This document shows positions 18,515 to 28,252 of a stretch of DNA of 64,000 nucleotides, piece after piece (position 1 is the stretch's first letter; every line of letters begins with the position of its first letter). The stretch covers positions 2,046,001-2,110,000 of the forward strand of contig NZ_CAJGZV010000001.1 of NCBI RefSeq assembly GCF_904846065.1. The letters are read 5' to 3'. Origin of the DNA: Psychrobacter immobilis. Its GTDB lineage: Bacteria; Pseudomonadota; Gammaproteobacteria; Pseudomonadales; Moraxellaceae. The notes under the pieces were generated by a model that saw only the letters and a list, made by a program, of their open reading frames with translations, had not been told where the DNA came from and did not search any database. The position numbers and the translations under genes were made by a program.

Positions 18515-19610
18515 TTACAGTCCCGCTTTTAGACTTGCTTCGATAAATTGATCGAGGTCGCCATCGAGTACCGCACCAGTGTTAAAGGTTTCAACGCCAG
18601 TACGCAAGTCTTTGATACGTGAATCATCGAGTACATAAGAGCGAATTTGACTGCCCCAACCGACGTCTGACTTGCCATCCTCGACCGCTTGCTGAGATTC
18701 CATGCGTTTTTGCATCTCAAGCTCATAAAGCTTGGCACGCAGCAACTTCATCGCCGTCGCTTTGTTCCCATGCTGGCTACGCTCGTTCTGACAAGTGACC
18801 ACCACGCCACTTGGCTCGTGGGTGATACGTACCGCAGAATCGGTTGTGTTCACATGCTGACCACCCGCACCCGATGAGCGATAAGTATCGATACGCAAAT
18901 CTGCTGGATTGATATCAATTTCGATATTATCATCAATTTCAGGCGACACAAATACGGCAGCAAACGAGGTATGACGACCGTTATTGCTATCAAATGGTGA
19001 TTTACGGACTAAGCGATGCACGCCGATTTCGGTACGTAACCAACCAAAAGCATAATCGCCTTTAATCTCAATCGTTGCTGATTTAATACCAGCCACGCTA
19101 CCAGAAGACACCTCAATGACCTCAACTTTAAAGCCATGCGATTCCGCCCAGCGGGTATACATACGCAACAGCATCTCCGCCCAATCCTGCGCCTCAGTGC
19201 CGCCACTACCCGACTGGATATCTAAGTAGCAGTTATTAGGATCCATCTCACCGCTGAACATGCGACGGAATTCTAAATCGGCAACGCGTTTCTCCGCATT
19301 GTCGAGCTCTGCTTGCACATCCGCCAGCAAAGACTCATCCTCTGCTTCTACCGCCAGCTCAAGCATGGCAGACGCATCTTCTAATGTGCTCTCAAGCGAC
19401 ACCACAACATCGATGACGCCATCAAGCTGGCTTTTTTCTTTATTAATTTTAGTCGCACGCTCTGGATCATTCCATAGCTCGGGGTTTTCTAACTCTAAAT
19501 TGACTTCTTCTAAGCGTTCTTGCTTACCATCGAAGTCAAAGATACCTCCGCAAATCCTGCCCACGCTCTGATAAATCTTTGATTCGTTCTTGATACGGAT
19601 TGATTTCCAT
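18515..19610 (-). CDS. prfB: Peptide chain release factor 2, made by programmed +1 frameshift
   Basis: RF2 recognises UGA and UAA stop codons. Translation starts at ATG 19608-19610 (AGGAAAC upstream) and gives [20 protein letters not shown] then RRYL, stopping at an in-frame TGA (19536-19538). The site reads CGGAGG-TAT-CTT-TGA-C, matching the known autoregulatory RF2 shift site: an internal Shine-Dalgarno 3 bp before CTT-TGA. A +1 slip continues with [13 protein letters not shown] to the stop at 18515. The product is about 364 residues, against 365 in E. coli. Family marks are the anticodon-mimic SPF (RKSPFDSNN) and the catalytic GGQ ([10 protein letters not shown]). The ATG at 19564 in the second frame is not the real start. 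Confidence 0.96.
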
Positions 19611-19726
19611 AAAGTTTCCTGTCTTTTTAAATAAATATCTCACTGATATGGCGCTATTTTAAATGAGATTGACGATAAATAGTTGGCTAATTATGACTGG
19701 CTTTATATTAAATAACGTTAAACAGC

Positions 19727-20428
19727 CTAAATCGACCAATCCTCTACTGCCCAGCGATGCGACAATGCATGAGCATGTAGCGCATCGTCGGGTGACACAC
19801 AAATAGCCACATCCGCCCACTCAAGCAATGGAATGTCATTTTTGGAATCTGAATAAGCATAAGTTTTATCAAAAGTCGTGCCTGCTGATTGCTGCTTCTC
19901 TAGCCATTTATTCAGATGGTAAATCTTACCCTCTTTAAAGTTTGGTTTATCAGTAAGTTTGCCCGTATAGCGCTCATTTTTTATCTCAAGCGGCGTTGAT
20001 AGCACATTGGCACCTTCGATACCAAAACGCTTGGCAATGGCGGATACCACAAAATCATTGGTGGCAGAAATAATCACCACCTCATGACCTTTTTCAACAT
20101 GCTGACAAAGTACTTCCATCGCTTTTGGACGTATGTGCGGCTCAATTTCACTTTTAATATAGTCTTCTCGTAGCTCATGCAATCTATCCATCGGCAAGCT
20201 ACTTAAAAACTGCGCCACAAATTCATTATATTCCGTCGCATCAAGCGTACCTTCGATATAGTCTTGGTAAAACTTTTGATTGGCCGTGCGGTATTGCGCT
20301 TCATCTACGAGGTCGTGTTTGACGATATACTCGCCCCATAAATAGTCGCTATCGACGTCGAGCAAAGTATGGTCTAAATCAAAAAGTGCCAGCTCTTTTG
20401 GAGAAAGTTGTGCTTGTGTTGCCTGCAT
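19727..20428 (-). CDS. HAD-superfamily (subfamily IB) phosphatase
   Basis: A 233-residue SerB-like hydrolase. Motif I is FDLDHTLLD with the nucleophile and acid aspartates, motif II is ISATNDF, a conserved Lys is seen at FKEGK, and the metal-binding motif is YSDSKNDIPLLE. This fits the HAD-IB (TIGR01490-like) group, whose substrates include phosphoserine and other small phosphomonoesters. The true substrate is unknown. AAGG precedes the ATG. It lies 116 bp downstream of the prfB start on the same strand. Confidence 0.87.
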   Translation of the reverse strand: MQATQAQLSPKELALFDLDHTLLDVDSDYLWGEYIVKHDLVDEAQYRTANQKFYQDYIEGTLDATEYNEFVAQFLSSLPMDRLHELREDYIKSEIEPHIRPKAMEVLCQHVEKGHEVVIISATNDFVVSAIAKRFGIEGANVLSTPLEIKNERYTGKLTDKPNFKEGKIYHLNKWLEKQQSAGTTFDKTYAYSDSKNDIPLLEWADVAICVSPDDALHAHALSHRWAVEDWSI

Positions 20429-20593
20429 AATGAGACCTTATTATTGTTTGTTGAAGGACAGAAATACAACTGGTTTTTAATAACTTCCGCTTTGGAGATA
20501 GATAATGATATGAAAAAATTTCTCAATAATTTTTCGTGAATGCTACTGCTTACCAAACAAAATTATGGTAAATTTATTTATATAACTTGTGGT

Positions 20594-20667
20594 TAGGCTG
20601 TGTCCTCAATCTGAACGAAAGTGCCTAAAAAGCGCCTAAATGAGCTAAAAATAGTAATACGCCCTAG
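20594..20667. repeat. Internally deleted copy of the 1137-1312 MITE-like element
   Basis: The left end (20594-20610) matches TAGGGCGTGTCCTCAAT of the full element at 15 of 17 positions. An internal block at 20637-20654 matches 1171-1188 at 17 of 18 positions. The right end ACGCCCTAG (20659-20667) matches the last nine bases. The copy is about 74 bp long. It lies directly upstream of the small membrane-protein gene, where it creates a spurious in-frame extension. Confidence 0.7.
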
Positions 20668-20707
20668 TATCTGTTTTGCTTACTTCATAATTAAAATAGA
20701 GAATCGC

Positions 20708-21157
20708 ATGGAAGCGCCTGATGTCAAAAATGTTTTGCCAAGTAAAACGCGTCGCCCTGCCCGTTCGATCAAAGAAATCAGACAACGTCAGCTGGGTAAA
20801 AGCTATCAATCACCTTTCGACCGTATACTGTATGCGATCTTAAATGGTGTGATGTACGGCGTTGGCGGTTTACTTATCGATCTTGCTATTGTGGTTATTC
20901 GCTCAATAGCTGGTATAGGTAATGGCGACGTTTTTTGGTTATTCACCCCATTTATGTTGGTCGTGGGCGCAATCATGGGTTTTATCGTTGGTAAAAATGC
21001 TGGCGCTGAGAGCGTCAATGCGCTCAACATCAACGAAACAACCAATCATAACGCTTACCTTAATGACTACTCTATACGCCACGATATTTTTCGCGGACTG
21101 ATTATTGGTATTATCATTTTTGCCATCATTTGGCTGGTCATGATGCTGATGGTATAA
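20708..21157 (+). CDS. Small membrane protein, function unknown
   Basis: About 149 residues, not recognised. A basic N-terminus (KTRRPARSIKEIRQRQ) is followed by three hydrophobic segments: around VMYGVGGLLIDLAIVVI, FTPFMLVVGAIMGFIVG, and the C-terminal LIIGIIIFAIIWLVMMLMV. I place the start at ATG 20708. The frame is open upstream to 20621, but those extra 29 codons lie in MITE-derived sequence. The gene is divergent from the HAD gene and convergent with the carbonic-anhydrase gene. Confidence 0.6.
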   Translation: MEAPDVKNVLPSKTRRPARSIKEIRQRQLGKSYQSPFDRILYAILNGVMYGVGGLLIDLAIVVIRSIAGIGNGDVFWLFTPFMLVVGAIMGFIVGKNAGAESVNALNINETTNHNAYLNDYSIRHDIFRGLIIGIIIFAIIWLVMMLMV

Positions 21158-21259
21158 ATTGTTAGCATAAAAAGCCGCTATATAAGAAACGTTTGCATGA
21201 TGTATATAAAAACAATAGATCAATATCAGACAATTCAAGGATTCTTTATAAATTTCTGC

Positions 21260-21796
21260 TTAATCAGGCATGGCCACTTCTGTTAAGCCCGTTTTAAATT
21301 TTTGACAACGCTCCGCATAATGCATCGCTGATAATTTCAACATCGCTGCTTGCTCCTCCGTTAAGGTTTTGACCACCTTCGCAGGGGCACCCATGACGAG
21401 TGAATTGTCTGGAATCTCTTTGCCTTCAGTGACCAACGCCTTAGCACCAATAATGCAATTTTTACCAATTTTGGCATTATTCAATACCACTGCACCGATA
21501 CCAATCAAACTGTTATCACCGACTTCGCAGCCGTGCAGCATCGCTAAATGACCAATGGTGACATAATTGCCGATTTTGACCTCAATGCCTGCATCAGTAT
21601 GAATGACACTGTTCTCTTGCACATTACTATAATCGCCGATATGAATGCGTTCATTGTCACCGCGAATCACTGCCCCAAACCACACGTTAGCTTGATGACC
21701 CAAATAGACATCGCCTATCACTCGTGCTGAGTCTGCGACCCAACCATTAAAAGGTACCGCGAATTCGGGCACCTTGTCTAAATATTGATAAATCAT
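21260..21796 (-). CDS. Gamma-carbonic anhydrase family protein (YrdA-like)
   Basis: A 178-residue left-handed beta-helix protein of hexapeptide repeats. Landmarks are [48 protein letters not shown] and the closing [11 protein letters not shown]. Metal-ligand histidines are present at IHTD, GHLA and LHGC, as in the CamH/YrdA group. Physiological activity of these short homologues is often unproven, so carbonic anhydrase activity is a family inference. AGGAG lies before the ATG. Confidence 0.9.
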   Translation of the reverse strand: MIYQYLDKVPEFAVPFNGWVADSARVIGDVYLGHQANVWFGAVIRGDNERIHIGDYSNVQENSVIHTDAGIEVKIGNYVTIGHLAMLHGCEVGDNSLIGIGAVVLNNAKIGKNCIIGAKALVTEGKEIPDNSLVMGAPAKVVKTLTEEQAAMLKLSAMHYAERCQKFKTGLTEVAMPD

Positions 21797-21995
21797 AACG
21801 GCTCCTTGTTATATATAGTAATGAAATAGGTCAGTCATGAAAACTAATCATAAAAATCAATCATGAAAACCAGATATCTCGATTTGCTGTCCATTGTGGC
21901 AAAGCCAAAAGGGAAAATCCAGCGCTATTAACGGCTAATAGTTAAAGGCATACTTTCAATCTAAAAATCGGCTGGCTATCTGCGAGCATATTGTA

Positions 21996-22001
21996 TATAA
22001 T
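21996..22001 (+). promoter_or_regulatory. Perfect -10 hexamer upstream of carA
   Basis: TATAAT occurs at 21996-22001, about 230 bp before carA. No good -35 lies 17 bp upstream (TGGCTA at 21973-21978), so this is only a candidate carAB promoter. I saw nothing else that I recognise in the 436-bp gap 21797-22232 except the short ORF at 22192. Confidence 0.35.
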
Positions 22002-22191
22002 GCGCAAAATCTGTGCCTAAGCGAGCGGACATGATGCAAGTTACCTATTCACTATCTAGTGGGTTTTGTAGTTTCCATCAATAATGTCTTCTCGCTTTTT
22101 TGTGGAAAAATTTTGGGTTTAGGTATTTTTTAGTATCCATTAATAGCAATTTTTGCGATACAAAAAACCATTTCTAATCTAACATTTAATC

Positions 22192-22236
22192 ATGAAAATC
22201 ATGGCACTCACTAATAACAGCGGAGGCAAACCTTGA
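22192..22236 (+). CDS. Possible 14-codon leader peptide overlapping the carA start
   Basis: The ORF ATG AAA ATC ATG GCA CTC encodes [14 protein letters not shown] and stops at TGA 22234-22236. That stop overlaps the TTG start of carA (22233-22235) as TTGA, a geometry typical of translational coupling. The ribosome-binding site ahead of the leader is weak. This may be chance. Confidence 0.3.
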   Translation: MKIMALTNNSGGKP

Positions 22237-23465
22237 ATTCATCGGCAGAAATACAAGCAATTTTGGCATTAGCAGACGGTACGATTTTTCGCGGTGTGAG
22301 TATCGGCAGTCTCGGTCATCGTGTCGGTGAGGTGGTGTTTAATACAGCCATGACAGGGTACCAAGAAATCCTAACCGACCCAAGTTATGCGCGCCAGCTG
22401 GTCACCCTAACCTATCCGCACATCGGCAATACTGGTACCAATAGCGAGGACACTGAGTCTGGCAATGGTCATCAGGTATGGGCAGACGGTCTTATCATCC
22501 GTGATGCAACGATGGTTACCTCAAACTTCCGTAACTCAGAATCATTAAGCGACTATTTATCACGTAACGATACTGTCGCTATCGCTGAAATTGATACGCG
22601 CCAATTGACCCGCCTATTACGTGATAAAGGCGCACAGAACGGCTGTATTATGACCGCATCTAACGGCGAGACAATCAGCGCTGCTGACGAGCAACAAGCC
22701 ATCAAATTGGCACAAGAGTTTGCTGGTATCGAAGGCATGGACTTGGCAAAAGAATGCTGTACTAAAGAGACGTTCGAATGGACAGCAGGTACGTGGGATT
22801 TATCAGATACCCTACTTAACCGTGATGCCATTGGCAGTCATGATAGCGGTACAGGCGGATTTTTCAAGCAACTAGGTACGCATATCGAAGCAAAATACAA
22901 TGTCGTCGCTTATGACTTCGGTAGCAAAACCAATATCCTGCGTATGCTAGTCGACCGCGGCTGTCATGTAACCGTCGTTCCTGCACAAACGCCTATCGCA
23001 GATGTGCTGGCGATGAACCCAGATGGTATCTTTTTATCAAACGGTCCTGGCGACCCTGCAGCCTGCGACTATGCTATCGATGCCGTACGTCATATCATTG
23101 AAAAAACTGATGTGCCAACCTTTGGTATCTGCTTAGGTCATCAGCTGATTGGTCTAGCTAGCGGCGCAAACACCATAAAAATGAAAACCGGTCATCACGG
23201 CGCCAACCATCCAGTTCAAGACTTAGCAGCTGGCACAGTTATGATTACCAGTCAAAATCATGGTTTCGCGGTTGATGAAGACACTCTGCCTGCTAACGTT
23301 AAATCTACCCATCGCTCGTTATTCGATGGCACTAACCAAGGGATTGAGCTGACCAATAAGCCGGTCTTTAGCTTCCAAGGTCACCCAGAAGCCAGCCCTG
23401 GCCCGCATGATGCTGCGCCGCTATTTGATAAGTTTGCAGAGATGATGGCAGCGGCGAAAGCGTAA
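22233..23465 (+). CDS. carA: Carbamoyl-phosphate synthase small subunit (TTG start)
   Basis: The glutaminase subunit that delivers ammonia to CarB for carbamoyl phosphate, the precursor of pyrimidines and arginine. The 410-residue protein has an N-terminal CPSase small-subunit domain ([27 protein letters not shown]) and a C-terminal class I amidotransferase. The latter shows FLSNGPGDP, the nucleophile in FGICLGHQL, and the catalytic His/Glu in [13 protein letters not shown]. The start is TTG 22233 with GGAGG at 22222-22226, six bases away; no in-frame ATG fits better. It is followed by carB after 161 bp. Confidence 0.96.
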   Translation: MNSSAEIQAILALADGTIFRGVSIGSLGHRVGEVVFNTAMTGYQEILTDPSYARQLVTLTYPHIGNTGTNSEDTESGNGHQVWADGLIIRDATMVTSNFRNSESLSDYLSRNDTVAIAEIDTRQLTRLLRDKGAQNGCIMTASNGETISAADEQQAIKLAQEFAGIEGMDLAKECCTKETFEWTAGTWDLSDTLLNRDAIGSHDSGTGGFFKQLGTHIEAKYNVVAYDFGSKTNILRMLVDRGCHVTVVPAQTPIADVLAMNPDGIFLSNGPGDPAACDYAIDAVRHIIEKTDVPTFGICLGHQLIGLASGANTIKMKTGHHGANHPVQDLAAGTVMITSQNHGFAVDEDTLPANVKSTHRSLFDGTNQGIELTNKPVFSFQGHPEASPGPHDAAPLFDKFAEMMAAAKA

Positions 23466-23509
23466 CTTATCAATAGTTAACCGCAAACAGAGAATAAATA
23501 TAAGTATAA

Positions 23510-23538
23510 AGCTTGAAGCACAAATGATGCTTCAAGCT
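23510..23538 (+). repeat. Intercistronic hairpin between carA and carB
   Basis: A perfect 11-bp stem, AGCTTGAAGCA (23510-23520) and TGCTTCAAGCT (23528-23538), has a 7-nt loop. There is no T tract, so it is more likely an RNA processing or stability element than a terminator. Confidence 0.6.
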
Positions 23539-23626
23539 GCACCCAGCAAACACGATAAGCATTATCGAACATATCGTTAAAATACAGATTACTCAAAATA
23601 TCACCCAAACGAAGGTAGCCCTAACT

Positions 23627-26600
23627 ATGCCAAAACGTATCGACATAAAAAGCATTCTTATCATAGGCGCAGGTCCTATCGTCATCGGTCAAGCATGTGA
23701 GTTTGATTATTCGGGTGCACAGGCCTGTAAAGCACTAAAAGAAGAAGGCTACCGTGTCATCTTGGTCAACTCAAACCCTGCGACCATCATGACTGACCCT
23801 ACCATGGCGGACGCGACTTATATTGAGCCAATTACTTGGCAGACCGTTGAGCAAATCATTGCCAAAGAACGCCCTGACGCCATCTTGCCAACGATGGGCG
23901 GACAGACCGCTCTAAACTGTGCCTTAGAATTAGACAAACACGGCGTCTTGACCAAGTACAACTGCGAATTGATTGGCGCGACCAAAGACTCTATCGAGAT
24001 GGCGGAAGATCGCAACTTGTTCGATAAAGCAATGAAGCGTATCGGTCTTGAATGCCCGCGCGCTGAAACCGCTGAGACCATGGAAGAAGCATTTGCGACC
24101 CAAGAAAAAATGGGCTATCCGTGTATTATTCGTCCGTCGTTCACCATGGGCGGCTCAGGCGGCGGTATCGCTTATAACCGCGATGAATTTATCGAGATTT
24201 GTGAGCGTGGCTTTGATTTATCACCAAACCATCAGCTCCTTATCGATGAATCATTAATCGGTTGGAAAGAATACGAGATGGAAGTGGTTCGTGACAAAAA
24301 TGACAACTGCATCATCATCTGTGCCATCGAAAACTTTGATCCAATGGGTGTACATACAGGCGACTCAATCACAGTCGCACCAGCACAGACTTTGACCGAC
24401 AAAGAATACCAAATCATGCGTAATGCCTCATTGGCAGTACTACGTGAAATCGGCGTTGAAACAGGCGGCTCAAACGTTCAGTTCGGTATTAACCCTGATA
24501 CCGGTCGTATGGTCGTCATCGAGATGAATCCACGTGTGTCACGCTCATCAGCATTGGCGTCAAAAGCCACTGGCTTCCCAATTGCCAAAATCGCGGCAAA
24601 ACTGGCAATTGGTTACACGCTAGATGAATTGCAAAATGACATTACGGGTGGCAAAACGCCAGCCAGCTTTGAGCCTGCGCTTGATTATGTAGTCACAAAA
24701 ATTCCACGTTTTAACTTTGAAAAATTCCCACAAGCCGATAGTGTTTTATCAACCCAAATGAAATCGGTTGGTGAAGTCATGGCGATTGGTCGTAACTTCC
24801 AAGAGTCGATGCAAAAAGCATTACGTGGTATGGAAACTGGCAATGATGGTTTTGATGAGCAAATTGACTTTGCTGCTATCAAAGACGGTAATCTAAGCAT
24901 TGAAAAGGCACGTAGCGAGATTACCAATCGCTTAACTATTCCAACGCCTGAACGTATTTATTATATTGCGGATGCTTTCCGTATCGGTATGAGCGTCGAT
25001 GAAGTATTTAACCTAACCAAAATCGACCCATGGTTCTTGGTACAAATCGAAGATATCGTGAAAACTGAAGCTCAAGTCAAAGCGTTAGGTTTTGGTGGTT
25101 TAACTGAGAAGAACTTACGCAGCTTTAAGCGTAAAGGTTTATCAGATTTGCGTTTAGCGAAGTTGCTTGGTGTCTCACAAAAGCAATTACGTAAAAAGCG
25201 TTGGGACTTAAACGTCTATCCAGTCTATAAGCGCGTCGATACCTGCGCGGCAGAATTTGCCACCAGCACCGCTTATATGTATTCAACGTACGATAGCGAA
25301 TGTGAAGCCAACCCGACTGATAACAAGAAAATTATGGTTATCGGTGGCGGTCCTAACCGTATCGGTCAAGGCATCGAATTTGATTATTGCTGTGTACACG
25401 CTGCCCTTGCGATGCGCGAAGACGGCTACGAGACCATCATGGTCAACTGTAACCCTGAAACGGTTTCAACCGACTATGACACCTCAGATCGTCTGTATTT
25501 TGAGCCAATTACCTTAGAAGACGTGCTAGAAATCGTCCGTATCGAAAATCCTGATGGCGTGATTGTGCAGTTCGGTGGTCAAACGCCATTGAAACTAGCC
25601 CGCGCTCTTGAAGCGGCTGGCGTAAAAATCATTGGTACTAGCCCTGATGCGATTGACCGCGCTGAAGACCGCGAACGCTTCCAACATATGATTCAGCAAT
25701 TGAACCTTATTCAACCAACCAATGCTTTAGCAACGAGCTTAGAAGATGGCTTGGTGAAAGCGAAAGATGTGGGCTATCCATTAGTTGTACGCCCGTCTTA
25801 TGTACTAGGCGGCCGTGCCATGGAAATTGTCTATAACGAAGACGAGTTAAGACACTACTTGCGTACGGCGGTACAAGCATCAAACGAAGCGCCCGTACTA
25901 TTAGACCGATTCTTAGATGATGCTATCGAAGTCGATGTCGACTGCGTTAGCGACGGTACAGACGTCGTGATTGGCGGTATCATGCAGCATATCGAACAAG
26001 CTGGCGTGCACTCTGGTGACTCAGCCTGTTCATTGCCGCCTTACTCGCTATCTGATGAGCTGTGTGATGTGATGCGCGCGCAAACGGTCGCCATGGCAAA
26101 AGAGCTTGGTGTTGTCGGCTTAATGAACGTACAGTTTGCCGTAAAAGGTGAAACAATTTATATCTTAGAAGTGAACCCTCGCGCTGCCCGTACCGTGCCG
26201 TTTGTCTCTAAATGTATCGGTACTTCACTAGCGCAAATCGCGGCACGCTGCATGGCTGGCACCTCATTAAAAGACCAAGGCTTTACCACTGAAATCGTTC
26301 CGGCATTTTTCGCGGTCAAAGAAGCGGTATTCCCGTTTGCGAAGTTCCCTGGCGTTGATCCAATCTTGAGCCCTGAGATGAAATCAACCGGTGAAGTGAT
26401 GGGCGTCGGTAAAACCTTTGGCGAAGCATTTTATAAAGCCATTATCGGTAGTAATGAACGTCTGCCAGGTCTACCGACCGAAGGCGAAACCAAAACTGTC
26501 TTTATCTCAGTACGTGATAGTGACAAAGCACAAATCGCCCCTATCGCTCGCCAGCTTGTCGACTTTGGTTTTAACATTGTATCAACCACTGGTACGCAAA

Positions 26601-26896
26601 AAATATTGAGCGACGCCGGTATTGAGTGCAAGCAAATCAATAAAGTTACCGAAGGTCGCCCGCACATCGTCGATGCCTTGAAAAATGGTAAAATCGACCT
26701 CATTATCAATACCACTGAAGGCAAACAGGCACAAGAGGATTCATTCTCTATCCGCCGTAGTGCCCTGCAAGGTAAAGTATTTTATGTCACCACCTTGGGT
26801 GCGGCAGACGCGGTTTGTAAATCTTATGCCATTGACCTACCGTTTGAGGTCTATAAGCTACAAGATTTGCACGAACAAGCAAAGACTATTGCTTAG
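23627..26896 (+). CDS. carB: Carbamoyl-phosphate synthase large subunit
   Basis: The synthetase subunit, which makes carbamoyl phosphate from bicarbonate, two ATP and CarA-derived ammonia. The 1089-residue protein has two homologous ATP-grasp halves. The first begins [19 protein letters not shown], with FTMGGSGGG and [18 protein letters not shown]. The second begins [19 protein letters not shown], with [12 protein letters not shown] and [17 protein letters not shown]-terminal MGS-like regulatory domain starts near [12 protein letters not shown], where uridylate and ornithine effectors bind in the family. It is downstream of carA and upstream of greA, a conserved order in gammaproteobacteria. 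Confidence 0.98.
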   Translation: MPKRIDIKSILIIGAGPIVIGQACEFDYSGAQACKALKEEGYRVILVNSNPATIMTDPTMADATYIEPITWQTVEQIIAKERPDAILPTMGGQTALNCALELDKHGVLTKYNCELIGATKDSIEMAEDRNLFDKAMKRIGLECPRAETAETMEEAFATQEKMGYPCIIRPSFTMGGSGGGIAYNRDEFIEICERGFDLSPNHQLLIDESLIGWKEYEMEVVRDKNDNCIIICAIENFDPMGVHTGDSITVAPAQTLTDKEYQIMRNASLAVLREIGVETGGSNVQFGINPDTGRMVVIEMNPRVSRSSALASKATGFPIAKIAAKLAIGYTLDELQNDITGGKTPASFEPALDYVVTKIPRFNFEKFPQADSVLSTQMKSVGEVMAIGRNFQESMQKALRGMETGNDGFDEQIDFAAIKDGNLSIEKARSEITNRLTIPTPERIYYIADAFRIGMSVDEVFNLTKIDPWFLVQIEDIVKTEAQVKALGFGGLTEKNLRSFKRKGLSDLRLAKLLGVSQKQLRKKRWDLNVYPVYKRVDTCAAEFATSTAYMYSTYDSECEANPTDNKKIMVIGGGPNRIGQGIEFDYCCVHAALAMREDGYETIMVNCNPETVSTDYDTSDRLYFEPITLEDVLEIVRIENPDGVIVQFGGQTPLKLARALEAAGVKIIGTSPDAIDRAEDRERFQHMIQQLNLIQPTNALATSLEDGLVKAKDVGYPLVVRPSYVLGGRAMEIVYNEDELRHYLRTAVQASNEAPVLLDRFLDDAIEVDVDCVSDGTDVVIGGIMQHIEQAGVHSGDSACSLPPYSLSDELCDVMRAQTVAMAKELGVVGLMNVQFAVKGETIYILEVNPRAARTVPFVSKCIGTSLAQIAARCMAGTSLKDQGFTTEIVPAFFAVKEAVFPFAKFPGVDPILSPEMKSTGEVMGVGKTFGEAFYKAIIGSNERLPGLPTEGETKTVFISVRDSDKAQIAPIARQLVDFGFNIVSTTGTQKILSDAGIECKQINKVTEGRPHIVDALKNGKIDLIINTTEGKQAQEDSFSIRRSALQGKVFYVTTLGAADAVCKSYAIDLPFEVYKLQDLHEQAKTIA

Positions 26897-27066
26897 CTCT
26901 ATTGACTTAGCAGCATAATTTCAGTAGATTAAGCATAACGGCAACGCTTGTTTAACAGCGGATGCAAAACTTGTTATCGATTTTTATATAACAGTAGTGC
27001 TTTAAAAAAACGTACGGCTTAAAAAAGTAGTACTTTAAAAAAATAAAGTTTTAAAAAGATAGACCT

Positions 27067-27103
27067 AAAAAGCATAGTGGCTAAACTGCGACTATGCTTT
27101 TTA
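27067..27103 (+). terminator. Terminator of carAB
   Basis: AAAAAGCATAGT (27067-27078) pairs with ACTATGCTTTTT (27091-27102) with a 12-nt loop. It ends in a T run. Confidence 0.85.
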
Positions 27104-27228
27104 TTACGTAAGGTTAAAGTGCCTTGTTTGTTAGTGTATCCATGCTCACAGATAAGCGCGTGTTTAGTTGTTACGCAGTCTAAACCTCATTCTTTTTATA
27201 TCTTCACATACTCATTGCAACAACACTG

Positions 27229-27266
27229 ACACCATCTCACTATTCACTAAGAGTAGGAGATGGTGT
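27229..27266 (+). promoter_or_regulatory. Hairpin in the greA leader
   Basis: ACACCATCTC (27229-27238) and GAGATGGTGT (27257-27266) form a perfect 10-bp stem with an 18-nt loop, ending 25 bp before the greA ATG. E. coli greA has a regulatory leader that produces short RNAs (GraL). A comparable role here is only a suggestion, and there is no T tract after this stem. Confidence 0.5.
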
Positions 27267-27291
27267 GGTGTTATTGGTTTAAGGAAAAAAC

Positions 27292-27768
27292 ATGCAACGT
27301 TATCCCATGACTCCGCAAGGACATGCGGCTCTAGAAGCCGAATTAAAACAGTTAAAAAGCATCGACCGTCCACGCATTACTGCTTCTATCGCTGAAGCCC
27401 GTGAACACGGCGATTTGAAAGAAAATGCTGAATATCATGCTGCTCGCGAACAGCAAGGTTTTTGTGAAGCGCGTATCCGTGATATCGAAGCCAAACTTGG
27501 CGGCGCGCAAGTGATTGATCCTGCAACATTGCCAAAAGATGGTCGTGTGATATTCGGCGTGAGCGTCGTTATCGAAAACATGGACACCGGAGAAGAAAAA
27601 CAATACAAAATCGTTGGTGATGACGAAGCAGACTTTAAAGCGGGTAAAATCTCAGTCAATTCACCGATCGCACGTGGTTTGATTGGTAAGTCTGAAGGCG
27701 ATGAAGCACGTATTGAAACGCCAAAAGGCGTGGTCGAATACGAAATCATGAAAGTGATTTACGATTAA
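27292..27768 (+). CDS. greA: Transcription elongation factor GreA
   Basis: Rescues backtracked RNA polymerase by stimulating transcript cleavage. The 158-residue protein has the N-terminal coiled coil (residues 1-75, [17 protein letters not shown] and [19 protein letters not shown], containing the conserved acidic tip) and a C-terminal FKBP-like domain ending [21 protein letters not shown] precedes the ATG. It follows carAB but is separated by a terminator, so it probably has its own promoter. Confidence 0.97.
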   Translation: MQRYPMTPQGHAALEAELKQLKSIDRPRITASIAEAREHGDLKENAEYHAAREQQGFCEARIRDIEAKLGGAQVIDPATLPKDGRVIFGVSVVIENMDTGEEKQYKIVGDDEADFKAGKISVNSPIARGLIGKSEGDEARIETPKGVVEYEIMKVIYD

Positions 27769-28108
27769 TTTTCCCGATTTGAGAAATATCTGGATAGAAA
27801 GCCTTTGATAGCAATTCTTTGATAAATAAAAAGCTTTTGATGACAGCAGTATTTTAACGCGAATCAGCTGGAAATTTGCTTAGCCAATGAGCGTAGAAAT
27901 TAGTACATAACCTCATTATGAATAGAGCAGAAGTTACACAACGCTGCTTTTTTAGTCTGTTTGTTTTAGCGCATAATTGTTCGAGTATAGATGCTGAGCC
28001 TTGTGACTATTACAAATGTCTTATTATAAGCATTAGACATAAGTGCTTAGCAACTGACTAAAATAATGATGGAGAGATAGCGAACGTTGGCTATCATTAG
28101 TATCTTTA

Positions 28109-28160
28109 CCCTCGTTATTTGACATGGTTTACATGCTCATTTAACGGGGGTTTTTCTTTT
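28109..28160 (+). terminator. Terminator-like structure in a gene-free gap
   Basis: CCCTCGTT (28109-28116) pairs with AACGGGGG (28143-28150, one U·G). The structured loop contains a CATG/CATG pair, and TTTTTCTTTT follows. A weaker 5-bp hairpin with a T run (27926-27950) lies upstream and could end greA. The 484-bp gap 27769-28252 holds no gene that I can support. Confidence 0.6.
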
Positions 28161-28252
28161 CTAGGTGTTGTTTTCTAAGCGTTATTTTTTACGCTTTGCT
28201 TTCTGCTACTACATTAGCGGCTTTATTTACTGTTATTTTAAAGGAATCTATT

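Noticed and set aside
19515..19564. ATG at 19564 as the prfB start
   Set aside because: The codons before DFDGK in that frame (MGRICGGIF) are out-of-frame reading of the true N-terminus; the frameshift site and upstream frame explain RF2 fully.
20621..20707. In-frame N-terminal extension of the small membrane protein
   Set aside because: These codons lie in a decayed MITE copy and there is a plausible start at 20708.
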